Assembly: GCA_937925645.1 (NCBI GenBank)
Contig: CALAMB010000012.1
Location: 1-39,494, forward strand
Source of the DNA: an uncultured Acidobacteriota bacterium
GTDB lineage: Bacteria > Acidobacteriota > JAAYUB01
Direction: 5' to 3'
DNA: 39,494 nt
Part shown: positions 14,035 through 23,084 of the stretch, piece after piece
Layout of the letters: each line of letters starts with the position of its first letter
Numbering within the stretch: position 1 is the stretch's first letter
The notes under the pieces: model-generated
What the model was told of the DNA's origin: nothing
Databases searched by the model: none
The model's input: only the letters and a program-made list of their open reading frames with translations
Made by a program: the position numbers and the translations under genes

Positions 14035-14568
14035 TCAGTCGTCGAGCGAGACACCTTCCAGTGCCAGCAGCCGCACTTTCAGGTCGAGTCCGCCCGGACC
14101 GGAAAAACCGCCGAGGCGGCCGCCGGCGGCCAGCACCCGGTGGCACGGGATGATCAGGCCCACCGGGTTGTGAGCCATGGCCTGACCCACCGCCCGGGCG
14201 CCGCCGGGCGATCCGCAGCGCGCGGCGAGTTCGCCGTAGGTGACCGTCTGTCCGGCCGGGACCTCGCGGGCGGCCTCGTAGATGCGGCGGGTGAAGGACG
14301 GCAGGCCGTCCAGATCCAGCGGGACGGAGCTGAAATCGCGGAGGCGTCCCGCCAGGTGATGGCGAACCCGCTCGATCACGCGGACCATCGCCGCCGGAGG
14401 CGGGGCGGGTTCTGCGCCGGGATCCTCTCCGCGAAGCCGGGCGGCCGCCGTCGCCGGATTGGCCGCAGGCAGTTGGAAGCGGCAGACCCGGGTGCCCCGC
14501 CAGGCAATGGCGCAGAAACCCAGAGCGGTTTCGAAGACCGTGAACTGGCTGGCTGTGGATCGGGCCAT
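14035..14568 (-). CDS. ogt: Methylated-DNA--protein-cysteine methyltransferase
   Basis: The protein has 177 residues. It transfers methyl or alkyl groups from O6-alkylguanine in DNA to its own cysteine, a suicide repair reaction. The active-site motif P141-C142-H143-R144 is intact, followed by GGRLGGFSGPGGLDLK, which fits the usual GG(Y/F)..G...K pattern. The helix-turn-helix with the recognition helix lies at about 107-132 (TVTYGELAARCGSPGGARAVGQAM). The N-terminal domain is short and lacks the Ada regulatory zinc module, so this is an Ogt/MGMT type. GGAGG stands 6 bases before the ATG. It sits 21 bases after ggt and 8 bases before the hydrolase gene. Confidence 0.93.
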   Translation of the reverse strand: MARSTASQFTVFETALGFCAIAWRGTRVCRFQLPAANPATAAARLRGEDPGAEPAPPPAAMVRVIERVRHHLAGRLRDFSSVPLDLDGLPSFTRRIYEAAREVPAGQTVTYGELAARCGSPGGARAVGQAMAHNPVGLIIPCHRVLAAGGRLGGFSGPGGLDLKVRLLALEGVSLDD

Positions 14569-14589
14569 GGGGAACCTCCGCAGACAGAA

Positions 14590-16347
14590 TCAAAAACCGG
14601 CCGCCAACCCGGCGCCGCGGGGATCGGAGGCGCCGCGCATCACGGGCCGGCCGTCGGCGTCCCATTCGACGTCGACGCACTCCACCAGGCCGAGCCGGCC
14701 GCTCCGGCTGTATGACTTGAGATCGTAGCCCATGCCCGCGAGGGCCTGCCGGACGGGCTCGGCGAGACTGGCCGGTTCGTGGTACAGGACATCGGGCAGC
14801 CACTGCTGGTGGATGCGGGACCGCTGCATGGCGGCATCCAGGTCGAGGCCGAACTCCAGCACGTTGAGCAGCACCTGGGTGACCGCCGTGGCGATGGTGG
14901 GACCGCCGGGGCTGCCCAAAACCAGCACCGGCCGGCCGCCGTGACGGGCCACGACGGGTGTCATGGAACTCAAGGGGCGCTTGCCCGGGGCGATGGCGTT
15001 GGCCTCGCCCTGAATCAGCCGGAACGTGTTGGGCCGGCCCGGAGCCGCGGCGAAGTCATCCATCTCGTTGTTGAGGAGGAAACCGAGGCCGGCGACCACC
15101 GCGCCGCAGCCGAAGTTATCGTTCAGCGTGTAGGTGAGCGAGACGGCATGTCCCGCCGCGTCCACCACCGACAGGTGGGTGGTCTCGGTGGATTCCGGCT
15201 GTGGCGCCATGACCGCGGGGAGGAAGAACCGGCTGTCCAGCGCCACGCCCGGTTTAATCAGTTGCCGCAGCCGGTTGATGTGCGCCGGGGCCAGCAACTC
15301 GGCCGTGGGATCGGGGACGTGATCGGGATCGCCCATCCGGCTGGCCCGATCGGCGAAGGCCAGGCGCATGGCCTCGGCCAGCAGCTGGAGATAGGCGGGC
15401 TCGGGCAGCCGCGCCAGGGCGTATGGCTCCAGGATCTGAAGGATCTCCGCCAGCACCACCCCGCCTCCGGGCAGGGGCATGGCGACGATCTCGAAGTCGC
15501 GGAAACGGAAGACCAGCGGCTGGCGCACGGCCACGCGGTAATCGCGCAGGTCGTCCCGGGTGATGAGACCGCCGTGACGGGCCGCCTCGGCCACCAGGCG
15601 TTCGGCTGTCTCGCCGGTATAAAATTCCGCTTCGCTGCCGGTGGCGAGCCGGCGGAGAGTGGTTGCCAGGTCGCGCTGGATGAGGTGTTCGCCCTCGTGC
15701 AACGGGCGTCCGTCGCGGAAGAAAATGGCGGTCGTGGCCGGGTGCGCGGCAAGCCTCGCCGCCTCGGCCGCCAGGCGGCGGGCCAGATCGGCGCTGACCG
15801 GAAAACCCTCCGCGGCCAGCGCGATCGCCGGTTCCAGAAGCGCGGCCCACGGGAGCCGCCCGGCATGACGCCACGCGGCATGCAGTCCACGAACCGTGCC
15901 TGGCACGCCGGCGGCACGAAAGCCCTCGGTGGAGGAATCGGGGATGTAGCGTCCCGCCGCGTCAAGGTACATGGTCCGTGACGCGGCGGCGGGCGCGGTC
16001 TCACGGAAGTCGAAGACCGCGGGCCTGCCGCCCGTCGCCGGCACGTGGAGCAGAAAACCGCCGCCGCCCAGGTTGCCGGCGTTGGGGTAGGTTACGGCCA
16101 GCGCAAAAGCCGCTGCCACGGCGGCGTCGACGGCCGTGCCGCCGGCGCGGAGGGCTGCCACGCCCGCCACGGTGGCATGCGGCTCGGCGGTGCTCACCAT
16201 GCCCTGCGCCGAGAGCCGCGGCAGCCCCTCCCGCTCCAGTCGTTCCGTCAACGCCCGGTAGTGATCGATCACCCGGGCCGGCTCCGTCGCCGCGATGGTT
16301 GCGGATAACAGTCCGAATGCGATCACAATCAAGACCGGTCGGCGCAT
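14590..16347 (-). CDS. ggt: Gamma-glutamyltransferase (glutathione hydrolase) precursor
   Basis: The protein has 585 residues. The signal peptide covers about 1-21, so the enzyme acts in the periplasm on glutathione and other gamma-glutamyl compounds. The precursor is expected to cut itself before T389 in ESTETTHLSVVD, and T389 then becomes the N-terminal nucleophile of the small subunit. Further family signatures are GNLGGGGFLLH (91-101), FRETAP (114-119), the PLSSMTP lid motif (458-464) and GSPGGPTI (478-485). Length is normal for the family. The start at 16347 has AGGAG 8 bases upstream. It heads a minus-strand operon with ogt and the alpha/beta hydrolase. Confidence 0.95.
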   Translation of the reverse strand: MRRPVLIVIAFGLLSATIAATEPARVIDHYRALTERLEREGLPRLSAQGMVSTAEPHATVAGVAALRAGGTAVDAAVAAAFALAVTYPNAGNLGGGGFLLHVPATGGRPAVFDFRETAPAAASRTMYLDAAGRYIPDSSTEGFRAAGVPGTVRGLHAAWRHAGRLPWAALLEPAIALAAEGFPVSADLARRLAAEAARLAAHPATTAIFFRDGRPLHEGEHLIQRDLATTLRRLATGSEAEFYTGETAERLVAEAARHGGLITRDDLRDYRVAVRQPLVFRFRDFEIVAMPLPGGGVVLAEILQILEPYALARLPEPAYLQLLAEAMRLAFADRASRMGDPDHVPDPTAELLAPAHINRLRQLIKPGVALDSRFFLPAVMAPQPESTETTHLSVVDAAGHAVSLTYTLNDNFGCGAVVAGLGFLLNNEMDDFAAAPGRPNTFRLIQGEANAIAPGKRPLSSMTPVVARHGGRPVLVLGSPGGPTIATAVTQVLLNVLEFGLDLDAAMQRSRIHQQWLPDVLYHEPASLAEPVRQALAGMGYDLKSYSRSGRLGLVECVDVEWDADGRPVMRGASDPRGAGLAAGF

Positions 16348-16375
16348 CGTGTGTTCTCCTGAGAAGTTCAGCCGC

Positions 16376-16405
16376 ATTATCCCAGATTTTCAGTTCGGGC
16401 ACCAA
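16376..16405 (-). promoter_or_regulatory. Probable promoter of the ggt operon
   Basis: On the minus strand, TTGGTG (16405-16400), an 18-base spacer and GATAAT (16381-16376) lie about 29 bases before the ATG at 16347. The -10 box is good and the -35 is modest. Confidence 0.45.
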
Positions 16406-16540
16406 TCGGAAGGTGACGTGACCGCAATGTTTTTGTATCCCGTCATGAAGTTTAAATGTTCAGTTAGCACCTGGCCTCATCAGAAATATATTTATCTATG
16501 TTCATATTTAACAATATCTTAATGAGTTTGGATTGAATTT

Positions 16541-16554
16541 ATACCAATCGGTAT
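16541..16554. promoter_or_regulatory. Operator-like palindrome O1 of the efflux operon
   Basis: ATACC-N4-GGTAT is an inverted repeat just upstream of the -35 box of the tetR promoter. The core TACC-N4-GGTA recurs at 16590-16601, so it is a likely TetR-family binding site. Confidence 0.62.
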
Positions 16555-16561
16555 ATTTTTG

Positions 16562-16589
16562 TTGACAAATGGATCGGAACTTTTATACT
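16562..16589 (+). promoter_or_regulatory. Promoter of the tetR-RND efflux operon
   Basis: TTGACA (16562-16567), a 16-base spacer and TATACT (16584-16589) form a near-perfect promoter in an AT-rich patch. It is bracketed by two matching palindromes. Confidence 0.82.
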
Positions 16590-16601
16590 TACCGTTCGGT
16601 A
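16590..16601. promoter_or_regulatory. Operator-like palindrome O2 of the efflux operon
   Basis: TACCG-TT-CGGTA is a palindrome directly after the -10 box and covers the expected transcription start. A repressor bound here would block initiation. Confidence 0.65.
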
Positions 16602-16621
16602 TATGTTGGCTGGAGGCAAGA

Positions 16622-17275
16622 ATGCCGGAACCGAAAAGCAAGAACCGAAGCCAGGGGCACGACCACGGTGGAGAGGGGTCCACTCGGGCACGCCTGTTTC
16701 AGGCGGCCGCGGAGCTTTTCTCGCGCAAGGGCTATTCCGCGACGTCGGTGAACGAGATCGTCGAGGCGGCCGGCGTCACCAAGCCCGCCCTTTACTACCA
16801 CTTCGGCAACAAGGAAGGATTGTACCTGAAAATGCTGGAAGAAGCCTCGCGCGACCTGGAACTGGAAATCCGACACGCCGTCGCCACGCCCGGCGACGCC
16901 GTGACGCGCATCCGGGCCCTCTGCGACCGTTTGATGGAAATGGTGATCACCCACCTGGCGCTGGTTCGGCTCATGCACGCCATGTACTACGGCCCGCCGC
17001 AGGGCGCCCCCTATTTCGATTTTGAAGCCGTCCACCAGCAGGTCCTGCGGGCGACGGTGGCCCTGGTCGAGGAAGGGATCCGTGAAGGATCCATCCGACC
17101 GGGAGACCCCACCGACATCGCCTGGGTGATCCTGGGCGTGACCAGTACCTGCATGGACCTGCAGCTCTGCCACGCCGATATCGCGCCGGGTCGGGACGGT
17201 TTGCAACGCCTGCTGAAGCTCATCGGATCGGGTATCGCCACCGTTGAATCCACCTCGCAAGGAGAAGACTCATGA
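16622..17275 (+). CDS. TetR/AcrR-family transcriptional repressor of the efflux operon
   Basis: The protein has 217 residues from ATG at 16622, with GGAGG 5 bases upstream; a longer in-frame start at 16559 would include the promoter and is rejected. After a charged tail, residues about 20-66 form the TetR DNA-binding domain (STRARLFQAAAELFSRKGY, then TSVNEIVEAAGVTKPALYYHFGNKEGLY). The C-terminal domain (about 75-205) is helical and variable, as expected for ligand binding. It overlaps the next gene by 4 bases (ATGA) and is transcribed with the pump it probably controls. The two TACC-N4-GGTA sites around the promoter suggest autorepression lifted by a pump substrate. Confidence 0.92.
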   Translation: MPEPKSKNRSQGHDHGGEGSTRARLFQAAAELFSRKGYSATSVNEIVEAAGVTKPALYYHFGNKEGLYLKMLEEASRDLELEIRHAVATPGDAVTRIRALCDRLMEMVITHLALVRLMHAMYYGPPQGAPYFDFEAVHQQVLRATVALVEEGIREGSIRPGDPTDIAWVILGVTSTCMDLQLCHADIAPGRDGLQRLLKLIGSGIATVESTSQGEDS

Positions 17276-18414
17276 CCTGCCGAATCACCCTCTGTGTGTG
17301 CACGGCCGCTCTGCTGTTGGTCGCGGCCGGCTGTGCCAAACTCGACGCCGACCAGCCGCCGGCGGCGGGCCGGCCGGCGGTGGCCGTTGACGTGGTGACC
17401 CTCTCAGCCGAAACACTGGAGGAGGGCATCGACGTGGTGGGCACGCTGGCGCCGAAATTCCAGACCGACGTCAAGTCCGAATACACGGGTATCGTCACCG
17501 AGGTGTACGTGACCGAATGGGTGCGCGTGCGGCAGGGGCAGCCGCTGGCGCGGCTGGACACGCGCGAGGGCGAGGTCATGCTCCGGAAGGCCCAGGCCGC
17601 TGTGGCAGCCGCGCAGGCAAACGTCCTCCAGGCGGAGGTGGCGCTGAGCCGCGCCGAGCGCGAACTGGCCCGGCTGACCAACATCAAGCTGCACGGCCTG
17701 GTCACGCAGCAGGCCGTGGACGACGCCCACAGCGCCCGCGACGCCGCCGAGGCCCAGGTGGCCGCGGCCAAGGCGCAGTTGCGACTGGCCGAGGATGACG
17801 TGCGGCATACCCAGACCCGCCTGGACAAGGCAATCATCCGCGCGCCGATGAACGGTACGGTGGCCTTCCGCGGTGTCAACGTCGGCGATCTGGCCGGTGA
17901 GATGGGCTCGCCGAAGGTGATGTTCCAGATCGTGGACAATCGCCGCCTGGAGCTCACGGTGACGGTGCCTGAAGCGCGGCTCAGCGAGCTGCGGCTGGGG
18001 CAGCCGCTGACGTTCGCCACTGACGCGGTGCCTGGCCGGACGTTCACCGGCGAGGTGAAGTACATCAATCCGGCGGTCTCGGTGGCCGACCGCTCCGTCC
18101 GCGTGATCGCCGAGGTGCGCAATGAACCGGAGGTGCTCAAGGGCGGCCTGTTTGCCAAGGGACGCATCGTCACCGGCCACCGGGAAGATGTCCGGCAGCT
18201 GCCGCGCGAGGCGCTGCAGGGTTGGGATGTCGCCGCGGGCAGGGCGGATGTGTTCGAGATCGAAGGCGAAATCGCCCGTCGCCGTCCGGTGCAGACCGGC
18301 GCCGTCGCCGGCGACAACGTCGAGATTCTCGCCGGGCTCGACCTCGGCAGCCAGGTGGTGGTGCGGGGCGCCTTCAACCTGAAAGATGGCGACCGCATCC
18401 AGGTCGGCCGGTAA
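17272..18414 (+). CDS. RND efflux membrane-fusion (periplasmic adaptor) lipoprotein
   Basis: The protein has 380 residues. The signal ends in the lipobox VAAGC, so C21 should be lipidated and the protein anchored in the inner membrane on the periplasmic side. Residues about 60-95 form the first half of the lipoyl/barrel domain (VDVVGTLAPKFQTDVKSEYTG in two strands). A long alpha-helical hairpin rich in Ala/Gln/Glu runs from about 100 to 178. The second lipoyl half holds IIRAPMNGTVAFRGVNVGD, and a beta-barrel and membrane-proximal domain follow. It links the RND pump to the TolC-like channel. AAGGAG lies 9 bases before the ATG, which overlaps the stop of the TetR gene. Confidence 0.94.
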   Translation: MTCRITLCVCTAALLLVAAGCAKLDADQPPAAGRPAVAVDVVTLSAETLEEGIDVVGTLAPKFQTDVKSEYTGIVTEVYVTEWVRVRQGQPLARLDTREGEVMLRKAQAAVAAAQANVLQAEVALSRAERELARLTNIKLHGLVTQQAVDDAHSARDAAEAQVAAAKAQLRLAEDDVRHTQTRLDKAIIRAPMNGTVAFRGVNVGDLAGEMGSPKVMFQIVDNRRLELTVTVPEARLSELRLGQPLTFATDAVPGRTFTGEVKYINPAVSVADRSVRVIAEVRNEPEVLKGGLFAKGRIVTGHREDVRQLPREALQGWDVAAGRADVFEIEGEIARRRPVQTGAVAGDNVEILAGLDLGSQVVVRGAFNLKDGDRIQVGR

Positions 18415-18430
18415 GTGAGGAGGGACTGCG

Positions 18431-21400
18431 ATGCTGTTGTCCAACCTCTCCATCAAACGACCCGTGTTCGCCGCGGTCATGATGCTGGCCCTGGTTACCC
18501 TGGGAATTTTTTCGTACCGTCGGCTGGCCATCGACATGTTCCCCGACGTGGAGATTCCGGTGCTCTCCATCGTCACGGTGTTTCCCGGCGCGTCGCCCGA
18601 GACGGTGGAGCGGGAGGTGACGAAGCGTGTCGAGGAAGCGGTCAACCCCATCTCCGGCGTCAAGCACGTCACCTCGACGTCCCGCGAGGGGGTGTCCACG
18701 GTGGTGGTGGAGTTCGAACTGGGGGTCAAGATCAACGACGCCTCGCAGGAGGCTCGGTCCAAAATCGGCGCCGTCCGCGGCGAGCTGCCCCAGGGGATCG
18801 AGGAGCCCATCATCAACAAGCTGGATTTTGCGGCGGTGCCCATCGTGTCGGTGGCTATTCGCTCGGAGCGGCTGTCGCCCCAGGCGCTGACGACACTGGT
18901 GGACAAGAAAGTCAAGCGGCGCCTGGAGAACATCTCCGGCGTGGGCAAGGTGGACATGGTGGGCGAGTCGGAACGCGAGGTCGCCATCCAGCTCGATCCC
19001 GTCCGTCTGGAAGCGTTGGGGATGGGCGTGGACGAAGTGGTGCTCGGCCTCCAGTCGGAGAATGTCAACACGCCGCTGGGACGGATCAACCGGAACGGGA
19101 CGGAGTTTCCCCTGCGCATCGCCGGCAAGCCGAAGGATGTCGAAACGTTCAACCGGATGGTCATCGCCCAGCGCAACGGGCGGCCCATCACCTTGTCTGA
19201 AGTGGCTCGGGTTGAGGACAGCGTCCAGGAGCAGCGCTCGCTGGCGCTCATCAACGGCGTGCCGGCGGTGGCCCTGGACATCCTGAAGCAGTCGGGCGCC
19301 AACACCGTGGAGGTCGTAGACACGGTCAAGGCCGAGGTGGTCCAGTTGCAGAAAGAAATGCCGGCCGGCACCACGCTGGAACTGATCCGCGACGGCTCCA
19401 TCTTCATCCGCGATTCAGTCAGGGATGTCCAGGAGACGATGATTCTCGGCGGCCTGCTGACGGTGTTCATCGTGTTCCTGTTTCTGAACTCCTGGCGCTC
19501 CACGGTGATCACCGGTCTGACCCTGCCTATCTCGGTCATCTCCTCGTTCATTGTCATGAACTTCATGGGGATGACGCTCAACATGATGACACTGATGGCG
19601 CTGTCGCTGGCCATCGGACTGCTCATCGATGATGCCATCGTCGTCCGGGAGAACATCGTCCGCCACCTGGAGCGGGGCGAGGACCACTTCACCGCCGCCC
19701 GCAACGGCACGAGCGAAATCGGGCTGGCGGTGATGGCCACCACGTTCTCCATCGTGGCTGTGTTCGTCCCGGTGGCGTTCATGAAGGGAATCATCGGGCG
19801 GTTTTTCTTCCACTTCGGAATCACCGTGACCTTCGCCGTGCTCGTGAGTTTGTTCGTGTCGTTCACCCTGGACCCGATGCTCTCGTCACGCTGGTACGAC
19901 CCGGACGTGGAGCGGAAGGGGAAGCGGCATCTGATCGCTCGGATTCTGGACCGCTTCAACGGCTGGTTCGACCGGTCCGCCGACGGCTACCGGGTGCTGG
20001 TCGGCTGGGCGCTGGATCACCGCAAGACCATCGTGCTGCTGGCTATCGTGGCGTTCGTGGGCGGCCTGGGCATGTTCGGCATGCTGGAGACGGCCTTCCT
20101 CCCGCCGTACGACCAGGCGGAGTTCCAGATCAATTTCAAGACGGCGCCCAACGCGTCCGTCGCCGAAACCCGCAACCGCGTGGTGTCGGTGCTGCAGGTC
20201 CTGGGTGAATTCCCGGAGGTCAGGCATACTTACGCGACCATCGGGGCGGGGGACTGGGGCACCGTCCGCGACGCCAGCGTGTACGTGAAGCTGGTGGAGC
20301 GGGACGCCCGGAGCCGGAACCAGTTCCTGCTCCAGCGGGCGGTCCGGGAGCGGCTGCAACACGTGGCGGGGATCGTGCCGTCGTTCGCCGAGCCGGGCAA
20401 CATGGACTCCCGCAAGCCGCTCCTGGTGAGCATCCGCGGCGAGGACCTGGATCTGCTCAAGCAGCACGCGCTGCGGTTGAAGGAGGCCACCTACTCCATC
20501 GCCGGGGTCGTCGATCAGGAAGTCAGCCTGGAGCAGGAGATCCCCGAGTACAAGCTCATCGTGGACCGCGAGCAGGCGCTGGCCACCGGCGTCATGACCA
20601 TGGACGTGGTGCGCACCGTCGGGGCGCTGGTGGGCGGGCAGGTGGTGTCCACCTACGAGGACGAGGACGGGGACGCGGTGGACGTCCGGGTGCGCCTGCC
20701 GTTGGAGTTGCGGCGCGACCCCGGCCAGGTCCAGCAACTCAAGGTGACGGTCCGCACGCCCGAGGGGCTGCCCGTCCTGGTGCCGCTGCTGAGCCTCGTC
20801 CGCTATGAGATGAGCACGACGCCCTCCGAGATCAACCGGCAGGACCTGAGCCGCGAGGTGGTCTTTTCGGCGAACATGGATAACCTGCCGCTGGGCACGG
20901 CAGTGCAACAAATCGACGCCGAAGCAGCCAAGCTGGACCTGCCGCCCGGCTACCGGGTGGTGTTCGGCGGCGAGAACGAAATCATGGTGGAGTCGTTCGG
21001 CTACATGGCCGAGGCGCTCCTGCTGGCGGTGCTCCTGGTGTACCTCATCCTGGCCGCGCAGTTCGAGTCGTTCATCGATCCGCTGGCCATCATGCTGTCG
21101 CTCCCCTTGTCCATCGTCGGTATGGCGGGCATGCTGTTCCTCACCGGCGACACGGTCAACATCATGTCGCTCATCGGGCTCATCATGCTCATGGGCCTCG
21201 TCACCAAGAACGCCATCCTGCTGGTGGACTTCGCCAAGACTCTGCGGGCGGAGGGGCTGAGCCGCCGTGAGGCGCTGATCCTGGCTGGCCGGACTCGCCT
21301 GCGCCCCATCATGATGACCACTCTGGCCATGATCTTCGGCATGTTGCCGCTGGCATTCGCCATCGGGTCCGGCGCCGAGATGCGGGCGCCCATGGCCCGC

Positions 21401-21577
21401 GCCATCATCGGCGGTCTCATCACCTCCACCTTCCTGACCCTGCTGGTGGTGCCGGTGGTGTACACCCTCCTGGACGATGTCGCGGCCTGGCTCGGCCGTC
21501 GCCGGCGAACTCCGGTTCACGATCCGGAGGCCGAGCGGGTTGACCCCGAAGCTGCGGCCGAGGAGACGGTGTCATGA
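18431..21577 (+). CDS. RND multidrug efflux permease (AcrB/HAE1-like)
   Basis: The protein has 1048 residues, the normal length for the AcrB family. It is a proton-driven inner-membrane pump that exports hydrophobic compounds through the adaptor and TolC. The layout is one N-terminal helix (about 12-30), a large periplasmic loop, helices 2-6 from about 335, a second loop, then helices 8-12. Proton-relay residues are conserved: D400-D401 in AIGLLIDDAIVV and K926 in GLVTKNAILLVDF. It lies 16 bases after the adaptor gene with GAGGAGGG as binding site and overlaps the TolC-like gene by 4 bases. The substrate range cannot be read from sequence; no metal-export (CusA) Met pattern was noticed. Confidence 0.95.
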   Translation: MLLSNLSIKRPVFAAVMMLALVTLGIFSYRRLAIDMFPDVEIPVLSIVTVFPGASPETVEREVTKRVEEAVNPISGVKHVTSTSREGVSTVVVEFELGVKINDASQEARSKIGAVRGELPQGIEEPIINKLDFAAVPIVSVAIRSERLSPQALTTLVDKKVKRRLENISGVGKVDMVGESEREVAIQLDPVRLEALGMGVDEVVLGLQSENVNTPLGRINRNGTEFPLRIAGKPKDVETFNRMVIAQRNGRPITLSEVARVEDSVQEQRSLALINGVPAVALDILKQSGANTVEVVDTVKAEVVQLQKEMPAGTTLELIRDGSIFIRDSVRDVQETMILGGLLTVFIVFLFLNSWRSTVITGLTLPISVISSFIVMNFMGMTLNMMTLMALSLAIGLLIDDAIVVRENIVRHLERGEDHFTAARNGTSEIGLAVMATTFSIVAVFVPVAFMKGIIGRFFFHFGITVTFAVLVSLFVSFTLDPMLSSRWYDPDVERKGKRHLIARILDRFNGWFDRSADGYRVLVGWALDHRKTIVLLAIVAFVGGLGMFGMLETAFLPPYDQAEFQINFKTAPNASVAETRNRVVSVLQVLGEFPEVRHTYATIGAGDWGTVRDASVYVKLVERDARSRNQFLLQRAVRERLQHVAGIVPSFAEPGNMDSRKPLLVSIRGEDLDLLKQHALRLKEATYSIAGVVDQEVSLEQEIPEYKLIVDREQALATGVMTMDVVRTVGALVGGQVVSTYEDEDGDAVDVRVRLPLELRRDPGQVQQLKVTVRTPEGLPVLVPLLSLVRYEMSTTPSEINRQDLSREVVFSANMDNLPLGTAVQQIDAEAAKLDLPPGYRVVFGGENEIMVESFGYMAEALLLAVLLVYLILAAQFESFIDPLAIMLSLPLSIVGMAGMLFLTGDTVNIMSLIGLIMLMGLVTKNAILLVDFAKTLRAEGLSRREALILAGRTRLRPIMMTTLAMIFGMLPLAFAIGSGAEMRAPMARAIIGGLITSTFLTLLVVPVVYTLLDDVAAWLGRRRRTPVHDPEAERVDPEAAAEETVS

Positions 21578-23007
21578 GCGGAAGGTTGCCATCCCAGTTT
21601 TCAATCATGCAAAGAGAACAGATCATGAGCAGGATCGCAGACAGACAACACACAACTCAATTCATCACGCGGCTCCGGGCCGTCGCCGCCGCGGCGCTGG
21701 CGGCGCTGCTGCTGGCCGCGCCGCTGCCGGCGCAGACTGCGGGCGGAACGCCGGCCGCGCGCGTCCTCACGCTGGACGAAGCGCTCCGCATAGCCGCCGA
21801 CGAAAACAAGGATATTCAGAAAGCCAAAGAATTCCGCCGGAAGGTTATGGGGCGGTACCTCGAGGAGCGGGCGGCGGCGATGCCCCAGGTGACGGTGACC
21901 TCATCGGCTTCCCGCGACAGCGACGAGAGCCAGAAGGCCTTTGGGGGGGGCTTTCTCGAGGAGTTCGACTTCGACGTGACCCGCAATCTCTACACGGCCG
22001 AGGCGGGCGTGTCCCAGGCGATCTACACCTGGGGCCAGGTGGGGGCGGCCATCCGGGCCGCCAAGGAGGGGCTGGCCGACGCGGAGGACCAGCTTGTCAT
22101 CTACCAGCAGGCGGTCGCCCGGGATGTCACGACAGCGTTCTACGCCGTGCTGCTGGCCCGCGAGCTGCATGCCCTGGCCCTGGAAAACGTGGCCATGAAG
22201 CAGCGCCACCTCGACGAGGCCACCCGCAAATTCGACGCCGGCCTGGCCACCGATTACGACGTGCTCGCGGCGGAAGTGGACCTCGAAAACTCGCGGCCGG
22301 CGGTCATCCGGGCGGAAAACGCCGTCCGGATTTCCCGGGAGCAGTTGCGCTTCCTGCTGGGCCTGGAGGGACAGTCCGTGGATGTAATCGGAACACTCGA
22401 GGCGCCGGTGGGCGCCTATCCGGCCTACGCCCCGGTGCTCGAGATCGCGCTGCAACACCGCCCGGAGATCTCCGAACTGGGCCACCAGGCCAACATCGCC
22501 AAGGAACTGGTCAAGATCTACGGCGCGGGCGACAAGCCGCGGGTGGATTTTCGGGGCGGCGCCGGCTGGCGCAGCCAGACCATTGGCGAAGGGCAGGCGG
22601 ACGGACTGGCCTATTCGGTGGGCGTCTACCTGACGTTCCCCGTTTTCGATGGCGGACGTACGAAGGGAAAGGTGATGCAGGCCCGCAGCGACCTGGAGAC
22701 GCTGCGCATCGAGCAGGCCAAGCTCGTGGACTCCATCGCCCTGCAGGTGCGCCAGGCGGTGGACAACGTCCAGGAGGCTGGTGAAATCATTCGGGCGCTC
22801 GGCGGAACGGTCACCCAGGCGGAACGCCTTCTGGCGATGGCGGAAAAAGGATTCGAGTTCGGTGTCAAGACCCGTCTTGACGTGGATGATGCCCAGCTCA
22901 ACGTGCTGCAGGCCAAGATCAACCTGTCCCGCGCCAAACACGACTATCTGGCGGCGCGGGCCAACCTGGAGTGGGTATCCGGCACCATTGCCACCGGAGC
23001 ACCTTAA
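21574..23007 (+). CDS. TolC-family outer-membrane efflux protein
   Basis: The protein has 477 residues. The start at 21574 overlaps the pump stop (ATGA) and has GAGGAG 8 bases upstream. Starts at 21607 and 21625 would shorten the N-terminus before the hydrophobic signal core (AVAAAALAALLLAAPLPAQ), which ends near residue 54. Two related halves of long amphipathic helices follow, with repeated signatures such as LTLDEALRIAADEN and the second-half counterpart LEIALQHRPEISELGHQANIAKE, as in OEP (PF02321) domains. The protein forms the trimeric channel that completes the tripartite pump. The gene is last in the operon; no clear terminator follows, only repeat arrays. Confidence 0.93.
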   Translation: MSGRLPSQFSIMQREQIMSRIADRQHTTQFITRLRAVAAAALAALLLAAPLPAQTAGGTPAARVLTLDEALRIAADENKDIQKAKEFRRKVMGRYLEERAAAMPQVTVTSSASRDSDESQKAFGGGFLEEFDFDVTRNLYTAEAGVSQAIYTWGQVGAAIRAAKEGLADAEDQLVIYQQAVARDVTTAFYAVLLARELHALALENVAMKQRHLDEATRKFDAGLATDYDVLAAEVDLENSRPAVIRAENAVRISREQLRFLLGLEGQSVDVIGTLEAPVGAYPAYAPVLEIALQHRPEISELGHQANIAKELVKIYGAGDKPRVDFRGGAGWRSQTIGEGQADGLAYSVGVYLTFPVFDGGRTKGKVMQARSDLETLRIEQAKLVDSIALQVRQAVDNVQEAGEIIRALGGTVTQAERLLAMAEKGFEFGVKTRLDVDDAQLNVLQAKINLSRAKHDYLAARANLEWVSGTIATGAP

Positions 23008-23013
23008 TCTAAT

Positions 23014-23068
23014 GGTGAACCGGTGAATGGGTGAATGGTGAATCGGTGAATCGGTGAATGGGTGAATC
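23014..23068 (+). repeat. Octamer array (GGTGAATC/G), seven units
   Basis: The units are GGTGAACC, GGTGAATG, GGTGAAT (one base short), GGTGAATC twice, GGTGAATG and GGTGAATC, all head to tail. The array begins 7 bases after the TolC-like stop codon, in a convergent intergenic gap. Confidence 0.88.
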
Positions 23069-23084
23069 GGGAGGGGGCGAGTTC

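Noticed and set aside
17404..19959. Open frame of about 850 codons on the minus strand opposite the efflux genes
   Set aside because: It spans two well-defined genes and their gap, with low-complexity Arg/Ser/Thr composition and no family motif.
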